DNA of 29,232 bases from a virus. Of this stretch, positions 21,067 to 29,132 are shown one piece after another. The notes beneath the pieces are model-generated. The model had not been told where the DNA came from and ran no database searches. It was given only the letters and a program-made list of their open reading frames with translations. Both the position numbers and the translations under genes were made by a program. Within the stretch, counting starts at the first letter, position 1, and each line of letters begins with the position of its first letter. Location of the stretch: positions 1 through 29,232 of the IMG/VR virus record IMGVR_UViG_3300042540_000238; one strand, given 5' to 3'.

Positions 21067-21104
21067 GCGCACCGGGAACGGGTAAGTCGGTAAACGAACT
21101 AGCA

Positions 21105-22613
21105 ATGTCGATGCCACCTAACGTCGAAATGCCTGTTCCAGGTGTTCGTCGTCAGGCAAGCGCATCGCAGCAAAGACTACAGGGTAATACTTATCGTGCA
21201 GGTCAGAGTTTTGCGTCACAAGGCACAACTGTAAAATCAGGTGGTGCTAGAATGGGTTCCAGTTTCGGTACAATGAAACCAACCACAACTGACGTAAAGA
21301 GAAATATCTCTAACCGATTCAACCCAAGTTTTAGTCAGCAAGCTACTGGATCAATGAAACCATCCTCAGTTGGTGGTTCTACATCATTCTCACAGGGTGG
21401 TAGTCAAGTAGCACAGAAGATGGCAAAGTCATCACCAAGTCAAATGGTGACCAAAATGAGTGGCGCCGGCCGTGCCGCTATGGCCACACCTAAGGCTACT
21501 GTGGCGGCCGCCAGTTCTGTTGCAAAAGGTATAGCAGCAAAGGTGGCAGGTCGTGCCCTTGGTGTTGCTGGTCTTGCAGTTCCAGATTCCACTAAGACCG
21601 AACCAGGTAATCCTGTATTCCGTAAAACAGATACAGGCAAGACACAAGTTGCAGGTTATCGTTCATCAACTACACCAAGTGCATCTGTCAAGAACACACA
21701 AACTGGTATGGTTGGTTCTATGTCAAGACGTGGAGAACTAGCACCTTCTGTCAAGAATCAGGAACTACCTTCTAAGATTGCTCCTGTCCAGACAAAAGAA
21801 CCTGGTACAATGTCTGCTCCTGTTGCTAAACCAGCGGCAGCACCAAAGACAGAACCATCTTCTTTCAAGCAGGCCTTCTCACAGGCCCGTAAGGAAGCAG
21901 GATCAATGGGTGCTAAGTCAACTGGCCAATTCAAATGGACAAATCCAAAAACTGGTGAAACTGGTACATATCAGTCAAACATTCGAGGCAAAGGAACTGC
22001 AAAGGCACCAGAAGAAAAGTTTGTGCCTATGTCACAGCAAAAGGTGACAAGTGTTGGTAAGTCATCAACACCTGCTACTGCTTCTTCTGCAACTAAGGCA
22101 GACACAGCACCAAAAAATGTTTCGACTGATCGAGCATCATATGGTCCTGGTAGACAAGGTCTAACAAGAGTCGCCGGCCTCACTACAGCTGGCACTTCTT
22201 CTGGATCTCTTTCACCAACACCTATCAAACAACAAGATACTGGCATGAAGGCAGCGGAAAAACCTGACACATTTAGTAGTGTTAGACTTAATCCAGAAAG
22301 AACACCTACTACCACTACAAGAGTGCCAACAGGTGTTCCGGATATTGCAGGATCAGCAGCTAAACCTAAAAATGCCACAAGTGACACTGGTGGGTTTATT
22401 TCACAGAATAAACCACCTGAAACCGCACCTGCTCCGGCACCAGAGGTGAAGGCTTCTGTTACTGCGGCACCTGAACCATCTTATTCTGCTGATAGTCCTG
22501 CCGGCAAGGCATGGGCCAACAGAGGTAAGTTTGGTGGTACTCAGCAAGAAGAAAAGAAGATGGTTGCTGAAAGTTATGTTTCAGTGGGTGATAATAAATA
22601 TAGGATCGTATAA
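21105..22613 (+). CDS. Long disordered Ser/Thr/Pro/Ala-rich protein
   Basis: Encodes 502 residues of low complexity. Ser, Thr, Pro, Ala, Gly and Lys dominate throughout, with no globular domain except perhaps the last 25 residues (MVAESYVSVGDNKYRIV). An alanine-rich stretch (about 118-155) could form a helix. ATG 21105 and ATG 21111 are both possible, but neither has a ribosome site; the frame is open upstream through a GAPGTGKS sequence to 21063 and beyond. This supports production as the -1 frameshift extension of the upstream gene. Virion or scaffold location is guessed from its neighbours. Confidence 0.65.
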   Translation: MSMPPNVEMPVPGVRRQASASQQRLQGNTYRAGQSFASQGTTVKSGGARMGSSFGTMKPTTTDVKRNISNRFNPSFSQQATGSMKPSSVGGSTSFSQGGSQVAQKMAKSSPSQMVTKMSGAGRAAMATPKATVAAASSVAKGIAAKVAGRALGVAGLAVPDSTKTEPGNPVFRKTDTGKTQVAGYRSSTTPSASVKNTQTGMVGSMSRRGELAPSVKNQELPSKIAPVQTKEPGTMSAPVAKPAAAPKTEPSSFKQAFSQARKEAGSMGAKSTGQFKWTNPKTGETGTYQSNIRGKGTAKAPEEKFVPMSQQKVTSVGKSSTPATASSATKADTAPKNVSTDRASYGPGRQGLTRVAGLTTAGTSSGSLSPTPIKQQDTGMKAAEKPDTFSSVRLNPERTPTTTTRVPTGVPDIAGSAAKPKNATSDTGGFISQNKPPETAPAPAPEVKASVTAAPEPSYSADSPAGKAWANRGKFGGTQQEEKKMVAESYVSVGDNKYRIV

Positions 22614-22786
22614 TGAAAAAGAAACCCGACAGCAAGAAGATTGCCAAGGAAGATACAAAGGTGGCCTTGCAAAAGGCCGCCGATAAAAAACTAATAAACC
22701 CAGGAAAGACCCAGACTGGTCAACCTGCGGATCCTGTAGTTCAGAATCCCGAGGTCCCAGGCGTAGTAGGTCAAACTTACAACTAA
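22613..22786 (+). CDS. Small basic hypothetical protein
   Basis: Encodes 57 residues. Lys-rich N-terminal half (MKKKPDSKKIAKED) and a Pro/Val/Gln-rich second half. TAATG overlaps the stop of the disordered protein and AGGA lies upstream. No family recognised. It lies 13 bases before the Ig-like decoration protein and may be a small head accessory. Confidence 0.6.
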   Translation: MKKKPDSKKIAKEDTKVALQKAADKKLINPGKTQTGQPADPVVQNPEVPGVVGQTYN

Positions 22787-22799
22787 AAGGAAAAGAACA

Positions 22800-23420
22800 A
22801 TGCCACTATGGGGTAATAAAGACAATGCTGCCAATTCAGACATTGCAGCCGTAATCCAGTATAACAGAGCATCAACCTCTGCTAACCAGTCTGCTCTTTA
22901 TAAGAACGTAACTGCTAATGCTTTCATCACAAATGAAATCGTTGGCCAGTTCGCCGTTGATACAAATGAAGCACAGGTCAACAAAGACATTCCACACTCT
23001 GGTTGGGTTCTTCGTAAGGAAGGCACCGGTCTCCGTGCTGGTCGTATTACCTACGAAGTTCTTGTTGCTACAGGTTCAATCGCCACTGACGGTACAGACG
23101 ATACACAGTTCCCAGATTATCGTCTAACAGTTACCACACAGCCAACAAGTAATACAAAATCGACAATTGGTAACCTAACCTTCACCGTTGCTGCTACATC
23201 AACACCATCAGGTGCTTCTATCAAGTATTACTGGCAGAAATACAATGGTTCTTCATGGGCCAATGTTGCAAACACAGGTGGTCAGTATTTCAACAATACA
23301 TCACCAACATTTACTGCAAACAACCAGACCGCAAACGGCAACGTATTCCGTGCCCTAGTAACCGCAACTGGTGCAAACAGCGTAACATCCGGTTCAGCAA
23401 CAATTCTTTACGTTGTATAA
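22800..23420 (+). CDS. Capsid decoration-like protein with Ig-like domain
   Basis: A 206-residue protein. MPLWGNKDNAANSD at the N-terminus matches a start often seen in structural proteins of T4-like cyanophages. Residues about 1-105 are a small virion domain, and 110-206 an Ig-like beta-sandwich (LTVTTQPTS..., YYWQKYNGSSWANVANTGG, FRALVTATGANSVTS). Ig-like domains decorate T4-type capsids (Hoc-like) or fibres and bind surfaces weakly. AAAAGGAAAAG precedes the ATG. The gene is richer in Thr/Asn/Ser codons, typical of surface proteins. Confidence 0.8.
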   Translation: MPLWGNKDNAANSDIAAVIQYNRASTSANQSALYKNVTANAFITNEIVGQFAVDTNEAQVNKDIPHSGWVLRKEGTGLRAGRITYEVLVATGSIATDGTDDTQFPDYRLTVTTQPTSNTKSTIGNLTFTVAATSTPSGASIKYYWQKYNGSSWANVANTGGQYFNNTSPTFTANNQTANGNVFRALVTATGANSVTSGSATILYVV

Positions 23421-23435
23421 TAAGGAGTGATGAAC

Positions 23436-25142
23436 ATGAAATCATTCCAAAAATTTATAAGTGAGGAAGTTCTTCCAACCGCAATGGTTCAGGATGGCAA
23501 TTTTGATCTTCGTAACGAGGCAGTTCGTGATCAGATCAATGCCATTCTCTCCGGCATTTGTTCACGCTCTCATGTGACCCCTTACATTACTCTCCGTAAG
23601 GTGTCAAAGGCGTTGGCATATTTCAGTATCATTCTACCCAAGAAAACCTTCCTTGAAGGTCATAAGGGTATTGAGGTATATGAAATGGTACAGTTTGGTG
23701 AGAAGATGGGCATGAATGACTCCGGTGAGTTCATTCGTGAAGTACCAGAAAAGTATTACCTATTCTTTGATTATAGAGGTATGCTTGGTATGTTCTCATG
23801 CATGGCTAAGGTTGTTGATAAGGCCGAACTAGACAAGATGCTAGACATGGCCGAAATCACCATGAAAGAATGTGCCGATGACAAGGCAACCATGAGCCAA
23901 CGTAGTGCTGAAAAGGAACCAATGCACGATGTTACCTCTGATGAAAAGAAGAAGGGTAACAAAGAAGCAGTAGCGGATTCCGAAAAGGGTCTAAACGAGG
24001 TATCATTAGGTAAACTTGTTCGTTATCGTAAAGGTGCTGAACAGGAACTAGGTGATATCAAGCATTTCAAGAAGAACCCAGGTCAATATCCTGCGGCCAC
24101 TTCTGACGATGCCAAGGCCGCCGGCCGTAGAGAAAAGACCCGTGAAAAGGGTATCTCTCTAGCACATAAGAAGATGACAGGTAAAGCAAAGGTTGGTGCC
24201 TCTGCTCCTAAGCATCCTTATATGGAAGAAACTGTTGAAGAAGGTCGTATGCCTGCTTCTGTTATCAAGCATAAGCAGCGTATTGCCAACATGACACCAG
24301 AAGAAAAGGCTAAGAAGTTCGCTGGTAAATCAGAGGAACAACTAAAGTCTATGGCTCGTCGTCATGGTTATGGCAAGGACAGCAATGAGTATTCAAAGCA
24401 TGGATCTTTTGAAAAGAAAGAACAGATTGATGAAATCAAGCAGAGTAAAGAAAAACGCTATGATGATATTATCAAAGCATTTAAGACTGCGCCAGGACAG
24501 GTAGGCGGTCAGTCAACTCGTGAACGTGACGCTGCTATCTCCAAGCATATGGGTGGAGATGTTCATAAAGGTGAAATCCGTCGTGCTATGAAAAGACACT
24601 TTCATACAAAGGGTCTTATGGAAGATGAACAGATTGATGAACTAAAGCGATCAACTGTAGCAAGATATGAAAAGAAGGCTGGTAAGCAACTAGATACATT
24701 AGTTGGTAAGGCAAAGGATCCATATCTTTCTGATCTTTCTCCAAAAGAAAGAAAGACTGCTAACAAAAGAGCCGCTGGTATACAAATGGCTATGAATAGA
24801 CTAGAAGAAAAAGCACCTCCAGGTGCCAAGTTTGAACGTATGGTCAAACACATCAAGAAGGGTTATTCCAAGGACGGTCTAACCGCCAAGGAAAAGTCTA
24901 TTGCTTTTGCAACCGCATGGAAGGCCAAGAAGAAAGAACAAATGGACGAAGCCATGGGTTCTGTCAAGAAGGCATCTGCTTTTCGTATCATGAAACGTAA
25001 GGTTTCTACCCAGGTGAAGGCCGGTCTTGGTGTTGAAGGTCCTTCTAAGACCATTCAAGTAACAGGTAAAAACGATCCAGAACGTAAAGTTCGTCGTATT
25101 TCCAAAGATAAGTTTGATCCCTCAAAGTATGTGAAAGTCTAA
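23436..25142 (+). CDS. Capsid-associated type protein with repeated EQIDE motifs
   Basis: A 568-residue protein. ATG 23436 is chosen because AAGGAG (23422-23427) is eight bases away; GTG 23427 and ATG 23430 are too close. Residues 1-150 look globular (PYITLRKVSKALAYFSIILP, EKYYLFFDYRG). The rest is basic and disordered, with short repeats: LNEVSLGKLVRYRKGAEQEL, EQIDEIKQSKEKRY, and EDEQIDELKRSTVARYEKKA. The motif also occurs in the protein at 19918. The N-terminal domain is of a type I have seen next to T4-like head genes. A scaffold or internal head role is inferred. Confidence 0.68.
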   Translation: MKSFQKFISEEVLPTAMVQDGNFDLRNEAVRDQINAILSGICSRSHVTPYITLRKVSKALAYFSIILPKKTFLEGHKGIEVYEMVQFGEKMGMNDSGEFIREVPEKYYLFFDYRGMLGMFSCMAKVVDKAELDKMLDMAEITMKECADDKATMSQRSAEKEPMHDVTSDEKKKGNKEAVADSEKGLNEVSLGKLVRYRKGAEQELGDIKHFKKNPGQYPAATSDDAKAAGRREKTREKGISLAHKKMTGKAKVGASAPKHPYMEETVEEGRMPASVIKHKQRIANMTPEEKAKKFAGKSEEQLKSMARRHGYGKDSNEYSKHGSFEKKEQIDEIKQSKEKRYDDIIKAFKTAPGQVGGQSTRERDAAISKHMGGDVHKGEIRRAMKRHFHTKGLMEDEQIDELKRSTVARYEKKAGKQLDTLVGKAKDPYLSDLSPKERKTANKRAAGIQMAMNRLEEKAPPGAKFERMVKHIKKGYSKDGLTAKEKSIAFATAWKAKKKEQMDEAMGSVKKASAFRIMKRKVSTQVKAGLGVEGPSKTIQVTGKNDPERKVRRISKDKFDPSKYVKV

Positions 25143-25152
25143 TACTTGTGTG

Positions 25153-25545
25153 ATGTTTAGTGATCTAAATGATGATAACTTTTTGATATACGCCGCCAAG
25201 GCCTATGACAAACCGCACATTATACAGTCAGAGTTTGAGGAAGACTTGAAGCGTATAAAGTATGTGAAAAGGTTATTGCGTAAGTATAGACAAACTGGAG
25301 ACTTCAAGGAGAGGTTGGTGCTCAATCATGTCATCATCCTCTCCAATGTCTTTGGTGTAGAAGCAACCGTGAATATGTTATTTTTCAAAGTTGATCCAGA
25401 AGATTATCCCCTCCTCAAAACAATTCTTATATTTTTGAACTATATGCCTAAGAGATTGACTGTCTCGTTTGATAAATACAGTATAAGACAAGAAGAAATA
25501 CTGGTTGATTTGGATATCGCCAATAGACTAAGGAACCTACAATGA
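25153..25545 (+). CDS. Conserved T4-like small protein
   Basis: A 130-residue protein, mostly helical. MFSDLNDDNFLIYAAKAYDKP, EDLKRIKYVKRLLRKYRQTG and LVLNHVIILSNVFGVEATVN are features of a protein conserved across T4-like cyanophages (DUF7207 from memory), with no known role. ATG 25153 starts the family-typical MFSDLN; a GTG three bases before is also in frame. It overlaps the next gene by four bases. Confidence 0.75.
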   Translation: MFSDLNDDNFLIYAAKAYDKPHIIQSEFEEDLKRIKYVKRLLRKYRQTGDFKERLVLNHVIILSNVFGVEATVNMLFFKVDPEDYPLLKTILIFLNYMPKRLTVSFDKYSIRQEEILVDLDIANRLRNLQ

Positions 25546-25949
25546 TTGACGAAGATGCTCCGACAAATAGTGCAGGCGGAGGTGGTATTGCTGGCATTGG
25601 AGTTGGCAGTCATGGAGAGTCTGGTGTATCTGTAAAGACCCAAAGAAAGATACAGAAAAGACAAAAAACTCCACCGACCTCTGTTATTATGGGTTACTTC
25701 CGTCGTAAGGCACCTGTTCTAGCGGAAGATACATTTGCTGGTGCTATGGTATTCGAGGTTTCACCATCTGTTTTCCATACTGCCAAGATGGAAAAGCGTA
25801 AGCACAAGACATGGCGCAAGTATCTGGAAGAGGATGATTGTCTAGCAGAGATTAGAGAATATGCTAACAAGAATCCAGGTCGCCCAATCATACTAAAGAA
25901 TAAGAACACAGGCGAAATGACATATGCCAGATATGGCAAAAGGAGATAA
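25542..25949 (+). CDS. Conserved T4-like structural-type protein
   Basis: A 135-residue protein that starts MIDEDAPTNSAGGGGIAGIG, a recognisable start of a small protein found in many T4-like cyanophages next to the gene before it. A flexible Gly-rich head (1-30) leads to a basic linker and then a compact domain (about 65-135) with FEVSPSVFHTAKMEKRKHKTWRKYL and a Lys/Arg-rich end. Virion association is known only by context. Confidence 0.75.
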   Translation: MIDEDAPTNSAGGGGIAGIGVGSHGESGVSVKTQRKIQKRQKTPPTSVIMGYFRRKAPVLAEDTFAGAMVFEVSPSVFHTAKMEKRKHKTWRKYLEEDDCLAEIREYANKNPGRPIILKNKNTGEMTYARYGKRR

Positions 25950-25951
25950 TA

Positions 25952-26551
25952 ATGAGCATAATCATAACACCAGAATTGCTAAGAAAAGTTGCTGGTGCTC
26001 CAGTCAACAAAGAGGTTACAGAAGGCCTAGCAAAGTTCTTGCCTAAAGAAATGGAAAAGGCAGGTATTACAACGAAACTAAGAATTGCTCACTTTCTCGC
26101 ACAATTAGCACACGAAAGCGATCATTTCAGAACAATGCGAGAATATGCTTCTGGTGCAGCATATGAAGGACGCCGTGACCTTGGTAATGTAAAAGCAGGT
26201 GATGGTAAAAGATTTAGAGGCCGTGGTCCTATTCAGATTACAGGCCGTTACAACTATGAAAAGTATGGCAAGAAACTAGGTATCGATCTAGTAAAGAAAC
26301 CAGAACTGGCAGAGACCCCAGAGGTTGGTGTAAAGATTGCCGTGCAATATTGGACAGACAATGGACTAAATGCGCTTGCCGACAAGGATAATATTAGGGG
26401 TATCACCAAGCGTATCAATGGTGGTTACAATGGTCTCAATTCGAGAATAGCAATGCTGGAGAACGCAAAGAGAGCAATCAAAGCGGTCAGCGTTGCTTCT
26501 GTAGACCTCGATCAAGTAGGTCCACAGTTTATCCCCAAAGACTTTGCTTAA
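25952..26551 (+). CDS. GH19-like endolysin
   Basis: A 199-residue glycoside hydrolase family 19/chitinase-like lysin. HFLAQLAHESDHF (48-60) holds the candidate catalytic E55, and GRGPIQITGRYNY (90-102) is the family substrate-cleft motif. It would cut peptidoglycan glycan strands. There is no signal peptide, so release depends on a holin or other membrane lesion; the next gene may serve there. It follows the structural gene by two bases. A second peptidoglycan enzyme (M15-like, exported) is encoded at 7739. Confidence 0.88.
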   Translation: MSIIITPELLRKVAGAPVNKEVTEGLAKFLPKEMEKAGITTKLRIAHFLAQLAHESDHFRTMREYASGAAYEGRRDLGNVKAGDGKRFRGRGPIQITGRYNYEKYGKKLGIDLVKKPELAETPEVGVKIAVQYWTDNGLNALADKDNIRGITKRINGGYNGLNSRIAMLENAKRAIKAVSVASVDLDQVGPQFIPKDFA

Positions 26552-26565
26552 AGGGGTAGAAAGGA

Positions 26566-26913
26566 ATGGAACTATCAATGTCCGATAATAACACCAACGA
26601 CTTTGAACATGGAGTTGGTGAAGCCGTAACGAGACTACCACCTGTCATTACTGCTATTCTGGCGGTAGGCGGTCTGGTGGCTGCTTACTTCATGACCATT
26701 GGTGAGTTCAAAGTAAAGGATATGGAAATCCAGCAGAGGGTCATTTACCTTGAACAGAAGGTAGACCATATAGAAGAAACTATGGATACCATCAAGAACA
26801 AACTTGAGACTCGTATTCCTGTGGTTGATACCGACCGTCAGGATCTAAGAAAAGAAATTGACAGTCTCAAGGAAGTTATCCAACAGATGAAACCACTACT
26901 CAAGAACAAATAA
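26566..26913 (+). CDS. Single-TM coiled-coil protein, candidate lysis accessory
   Basis: A 115-residue protein with one membrane segment (about 25-44, PPVITAILAVGGLVAAYFMT) and a long charged coiled coil (about 50-112). Position directly after the endolysin and this layout suggest an inner-membrane spanin or a holin-like protein. No outer-membrane lipoprotein partner was found. The start is 26566 or 26578; the first has GGGG nine bases upstream, the second AAAGGA. Identity remains inferred. Confidence 0.65.
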   Translation: MELSMSDNNTNDFEHGVGEAVTRLPPVITAILAVGGLVAAYFMTIGEFKVKDMEIQQRVIYLEQKVDHIEETMDTIKNKLETRIPVVDTDRQDLRKEIDSLKEVIQQMKPLLKNK

Positions 26914-26916
26914 CAC

Positions 26917-26945
26917 TTGACATAGTGTCAGGTGAATGATATAGT
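26917..26945 (+). promoter_or_regulatory. Promoter of the primase gene, with -35/RBS complementarity
   Basis: TTGACA (26917-26922), 17 bases and TATAGT (26940-26945); start expected near 26952. CACTTGACA (26914-26922) can pair with TGTCAGGTG (26959-26967), nine pairs with one G-U, which covers the AGGTGG ribosome site. TGTCAGGTG also occurs just after the -35 box (26926-26934), so two alternative folds exist. Confidence 0.82.
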
Positions 26946-26971
26946 GTTGTTTATTATGTGTCAGGTGGAAT

Positions 26972-28000
26972 ATGTCCGTTTATATCGATAAGAAGTATAT
27001 CTCTCTCCTCGCTCCTAGACTAAAACAGTTCAAGCAGCGGGGAGAGTTTTTATGGAACTTTAGATGTCCTGTTTGTGGAGATTCCTCCAAGGATAAGACA
27101 AAGGCCCGTGGTTATATCTATAAGAAGAAAGAAAACTTCTTCTTTATGTGCCACAACTGTCATTCGTCTACCACGTTCCAAAAGTTCCTAAAAGATGAAG
27201 ATCCAATGCTATACCGTGACTATGTATTGGAGGCCTTTGTGCAATCCAATACCAGAAATAGTGTAAACGTTCAGGACTTTGTAACCAAACCGGTATTCAA
27301 ACCTTTATTTCATGTACCAAGTTCTGATGCTTTGTTTGCTGCTGGTGCGGGTCGTATCAAGGCGTTACCACCAGAGTTCTATGCAAGAAAGTATCTTGAG
27401 GATCGTAAGGTATCTCTTATAGATATGTGGTTTGCGGCAGACTTTGCGGAGTTTGTCAAGAACCTTTACCCACACTATGAGAAAACACTATATAAGGAAC
27501 CACGCATAATCATACCGTTCAAAGACAAGGACGGTAACCTTCTAGGCATCCAGGGGCGATCACTTGACAGACATGCGAAGATCAAATATATCACAATCAA
27601 AGGCGATGAAACTAACCCTAAGATTTTTGGCTGGGATAGATTGGATGCATTGCAAACTGTGTATGTGGTTGAGGGACCCATCGATTCTCTTTTCCTTACT
27701 AATTGCGTGGCTACTATGGATGCAGCATTATACGGTGCTCCTCGCATCTTAGGTCTTGACAAGAACTACGTTTTTGTATATGATAATGAACCTAGGAACA
27801 AACAGATTGTTTCTAATATGCGGAAAACAATCGAAATGGGATACAAGGTCTGCATTTGGCCTGATACCATAAAAGAAAAAGATATCAACGAAATGGTCCT
27901 GGCGGGTACCTCACCTGCTGCCATCCAACACATTATAGATAATAATACATACAAAGGATTATTAGCGACTATGAGAATGAACCAGTGGAGTAAATTATGA
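26972..28000 (+). CDS. DNA primase, T4 gp61 type
   Basis: A 342-residue primase. The zinc ribbon has CPVC (C32, C35) and CHNC (C60, C63). A TOPRIM domain follows with VVEGPIDSLF (E234, D238) and acidic YDNEP and WPDT. It makes RNA primers for lagging-strand synthesis with the phage helicase (gp41-type, outside the window). AGGTGG lies five to nine bases before the ATG. The length matches T4 gp61. It has its own promoter and overlaps the next gene by four bases. Confidence 0.92.
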   Translation: MSVYIDKKYISLLAPRLKQFKQRGEFLWNFRCPVCGDSSKDKTKARGYIYKKKENFFFMCHNCHSSTTFQKFLKDEDPMLYRDYVLEAFVQSNTRNSVNVQDFVTKPVFKPLFHVPSSDALFAAGAGRIKALPPEFYARKYLEDRKVSLIDMWFAADFAEFVKNLYPHYEKTLYKEPRIIIPFKDKDGNLLGIQGRSLDRHAKIKYITIKGDETNPKIFGWDRLDALQTVYVVEGPIDSLFLTNCVATMDAALYGAPRILGLDKNYVFVYDNEPRNKQIVSNMRKTIEMGYKVCIWPDTIKEKDINEMVLAGTSPAAIQHIIDNNTYKGLLATMRMNQWSKL

Positions 28001-28203
28001 CAAAGATGTTGAGATTTACTAATATATCCTCACATGAAACTTTAGACATGCCAATTTATATCAATAGAGATCATATCGTTTCTGTTTATGAGAGACCAAC
28101 GGATGGTGGTTCACTAAGAACAATAATTTTTGGTGCAGGTAATACATGGCATGTGGAAGAAAGTGTAAAAGAAGTTATCAAAATGATTGAGGAAGCACAA
28201 TGA
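27997..28203 (+). CDS. Small conserved phage protein
   Basis: A 68-residue protein (YINRDHIVSVYE, GGSLRTIIFGAGNTWHVEES, VKEVIKMIEEA) of a small beta-then-helix type present in many T4-like phages. It resembles FlbD-like modules in shape. No function known. It overlaps both primase and thyX by four bases and so is produced with them. Confidence 0.7.
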   Translation: MTKMLRFTNISSHETLDMPIYINRDHIVSVYERPTDGGSLRTIIFGAGNTWHVEESVKEVIKMIEEAQ

Positions 28204-28958
28204 ACGATGCTAAGATTATTGCAGTAACACAGCCGCTTATTATGGATCATATAGATATGGCAGAAAACATTATCTATAAGACTCCAGAAGAATTTATCGC
28301 ATATACCGCCAGAGTATCGAATCCAGGCAATCAGAATAACAATCTAACCGCACCTAAACTCCTCAAGTATCTGATTGAACATCGCCACTGGAGCCCTTTT
28401 GAGATGGTTTCTATCACAATGGAAATCAATACAACTCGTGATATCTCTCACCAGATCATTCGCCATCGTTCATTCTCTTTTCAGGAGTTTAGCCAGCGTT
28501 ATGCTGACCCAACTAAGGACATGCAGTTTGTAACGAGAGAGGCAAGACTACAGGATGCTAAGAACCGTCAGAATAGTATTGAGACTGATGATGAAGATTT
28601 GGAATGGCGATGGAAAAACAATCAAGATAGTGTTACAAAGGTTGCTAAAATCTTTTATGAGGATGCTATCAAATGGGGCATTGCCAAAGAACAAGCCAGA
28701 GCAATTCTTCCAGAAGGTCTAACCACAACCCGTCTATATATGTCAGGGACGCTTCGTTCTTGGATTCATTACATTGACGTTAGATCCGAAGAAGGCACAC
28801 AGAAAGAACACCGTCAGGTTGCTCTTGCTGCACAGGAAGAGATACTAAAACACTTCCCGTCATTGCGTGAGTATTGGTTCCCAGAACCTGAATTTGATGC
28901 TCAAGAAGCGATTGATAAGGCTTTTCATAAGTCATGGCATTGGAAGTTCTGGTCATGA
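28200..28958 (+). CDS. thyX: FAD-dependent thymidylate synthase ThyX
   Basis: A 252-residue ThyX with the family signature at 88-101 (RHRSFSFQEFSQRY; the usual N is Q). LPEGLTTTRLYMSGTLRSW near 195-213 is also typical. It methylates dUMP to dTMP using FAD, NADPH and methylenetetrahydrofolate, taking the place of ThyA. With the cytidine deaminase at 10501 and the ribonucleotide reductase at 29133 it secures thymidylate for phage DNA. It overlaps both neighbours by four bases. Confidence 0.95.
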   Translation: MNDAKIIAVTQPLIMDHIDMAENIIYKTPEEFIAYTARVSNPGNQNNNLTAPKLLKYLIEHRHWSPFEMVSITMEINTTRDISHQIIRHRSFSFQEFSQRYADPTKDMQFVTREARLQDAKNRQNSIETDDEDLEWRWKNNQDSVTKVAKIFYEDAIKWGIAKEQARAILPEGLTTTRLYMSGTLRSWIHYIDVRSEEGTQKEHRQVALAAQEEILKHFPSLREYWFPEPEFDAQEAIDKAFHKSWHWKFWS

Positions 28959-29119
28959 AAATAAACACCTACCATATGCTTATCAAATATGTTGATGAAC
29001 AAGGTGAAAACAAACAAATCAGACGAAACAAACTATCAAGGGTGGCCGTCGTTAGATATACAGAATACTTTAAGAACAAATACAAAGACGTTGAGTTTGA
29101 AATCATAGAAGATTTTTAA
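28955..29119 (+). CDS. Small hypothetical protein
   Basis: Encodes 54 residues, starting at the ATGA overlap with thyX; an earlier in-frame ATG at 28934 lies deep in thyX. Highly charged (IRRNKLSRVAVVRYTEYFKNKY) with an acidic ending. No family recognised. It sits between thyX and the class II reductase gene and belongs to the same operon. Confidence 0.65.
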   Translation: MKINTYHMLIKYVDEQGENKQIRRNKLSRVAVVRYTEYFKNKYKDVEFEIIEDF

Positions 29120-29132
29120 AGAGGAAGTAAGA

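Noticed and set aside
21432-22387. Several long reverse frames opposite the disordered protein gene
   Set aside because: Open frames opposite low-complexity Ser/Ala/Pro coding sequence are expected from composition; none has a ribosome site or a family signature.
23255-23464. Overlapping + frame with Cys and Arg-rich product in the Ig-like gene
   Set aside because: It is a shadow of the real frame, without a ribosome site.
24410-24655. Near-identical DNA repeats as a recombination or CRISPR-like element
   Set aside because: The copies are in the same reading frame and encode the same short peptide motif, so a protein-level repeat explains them.
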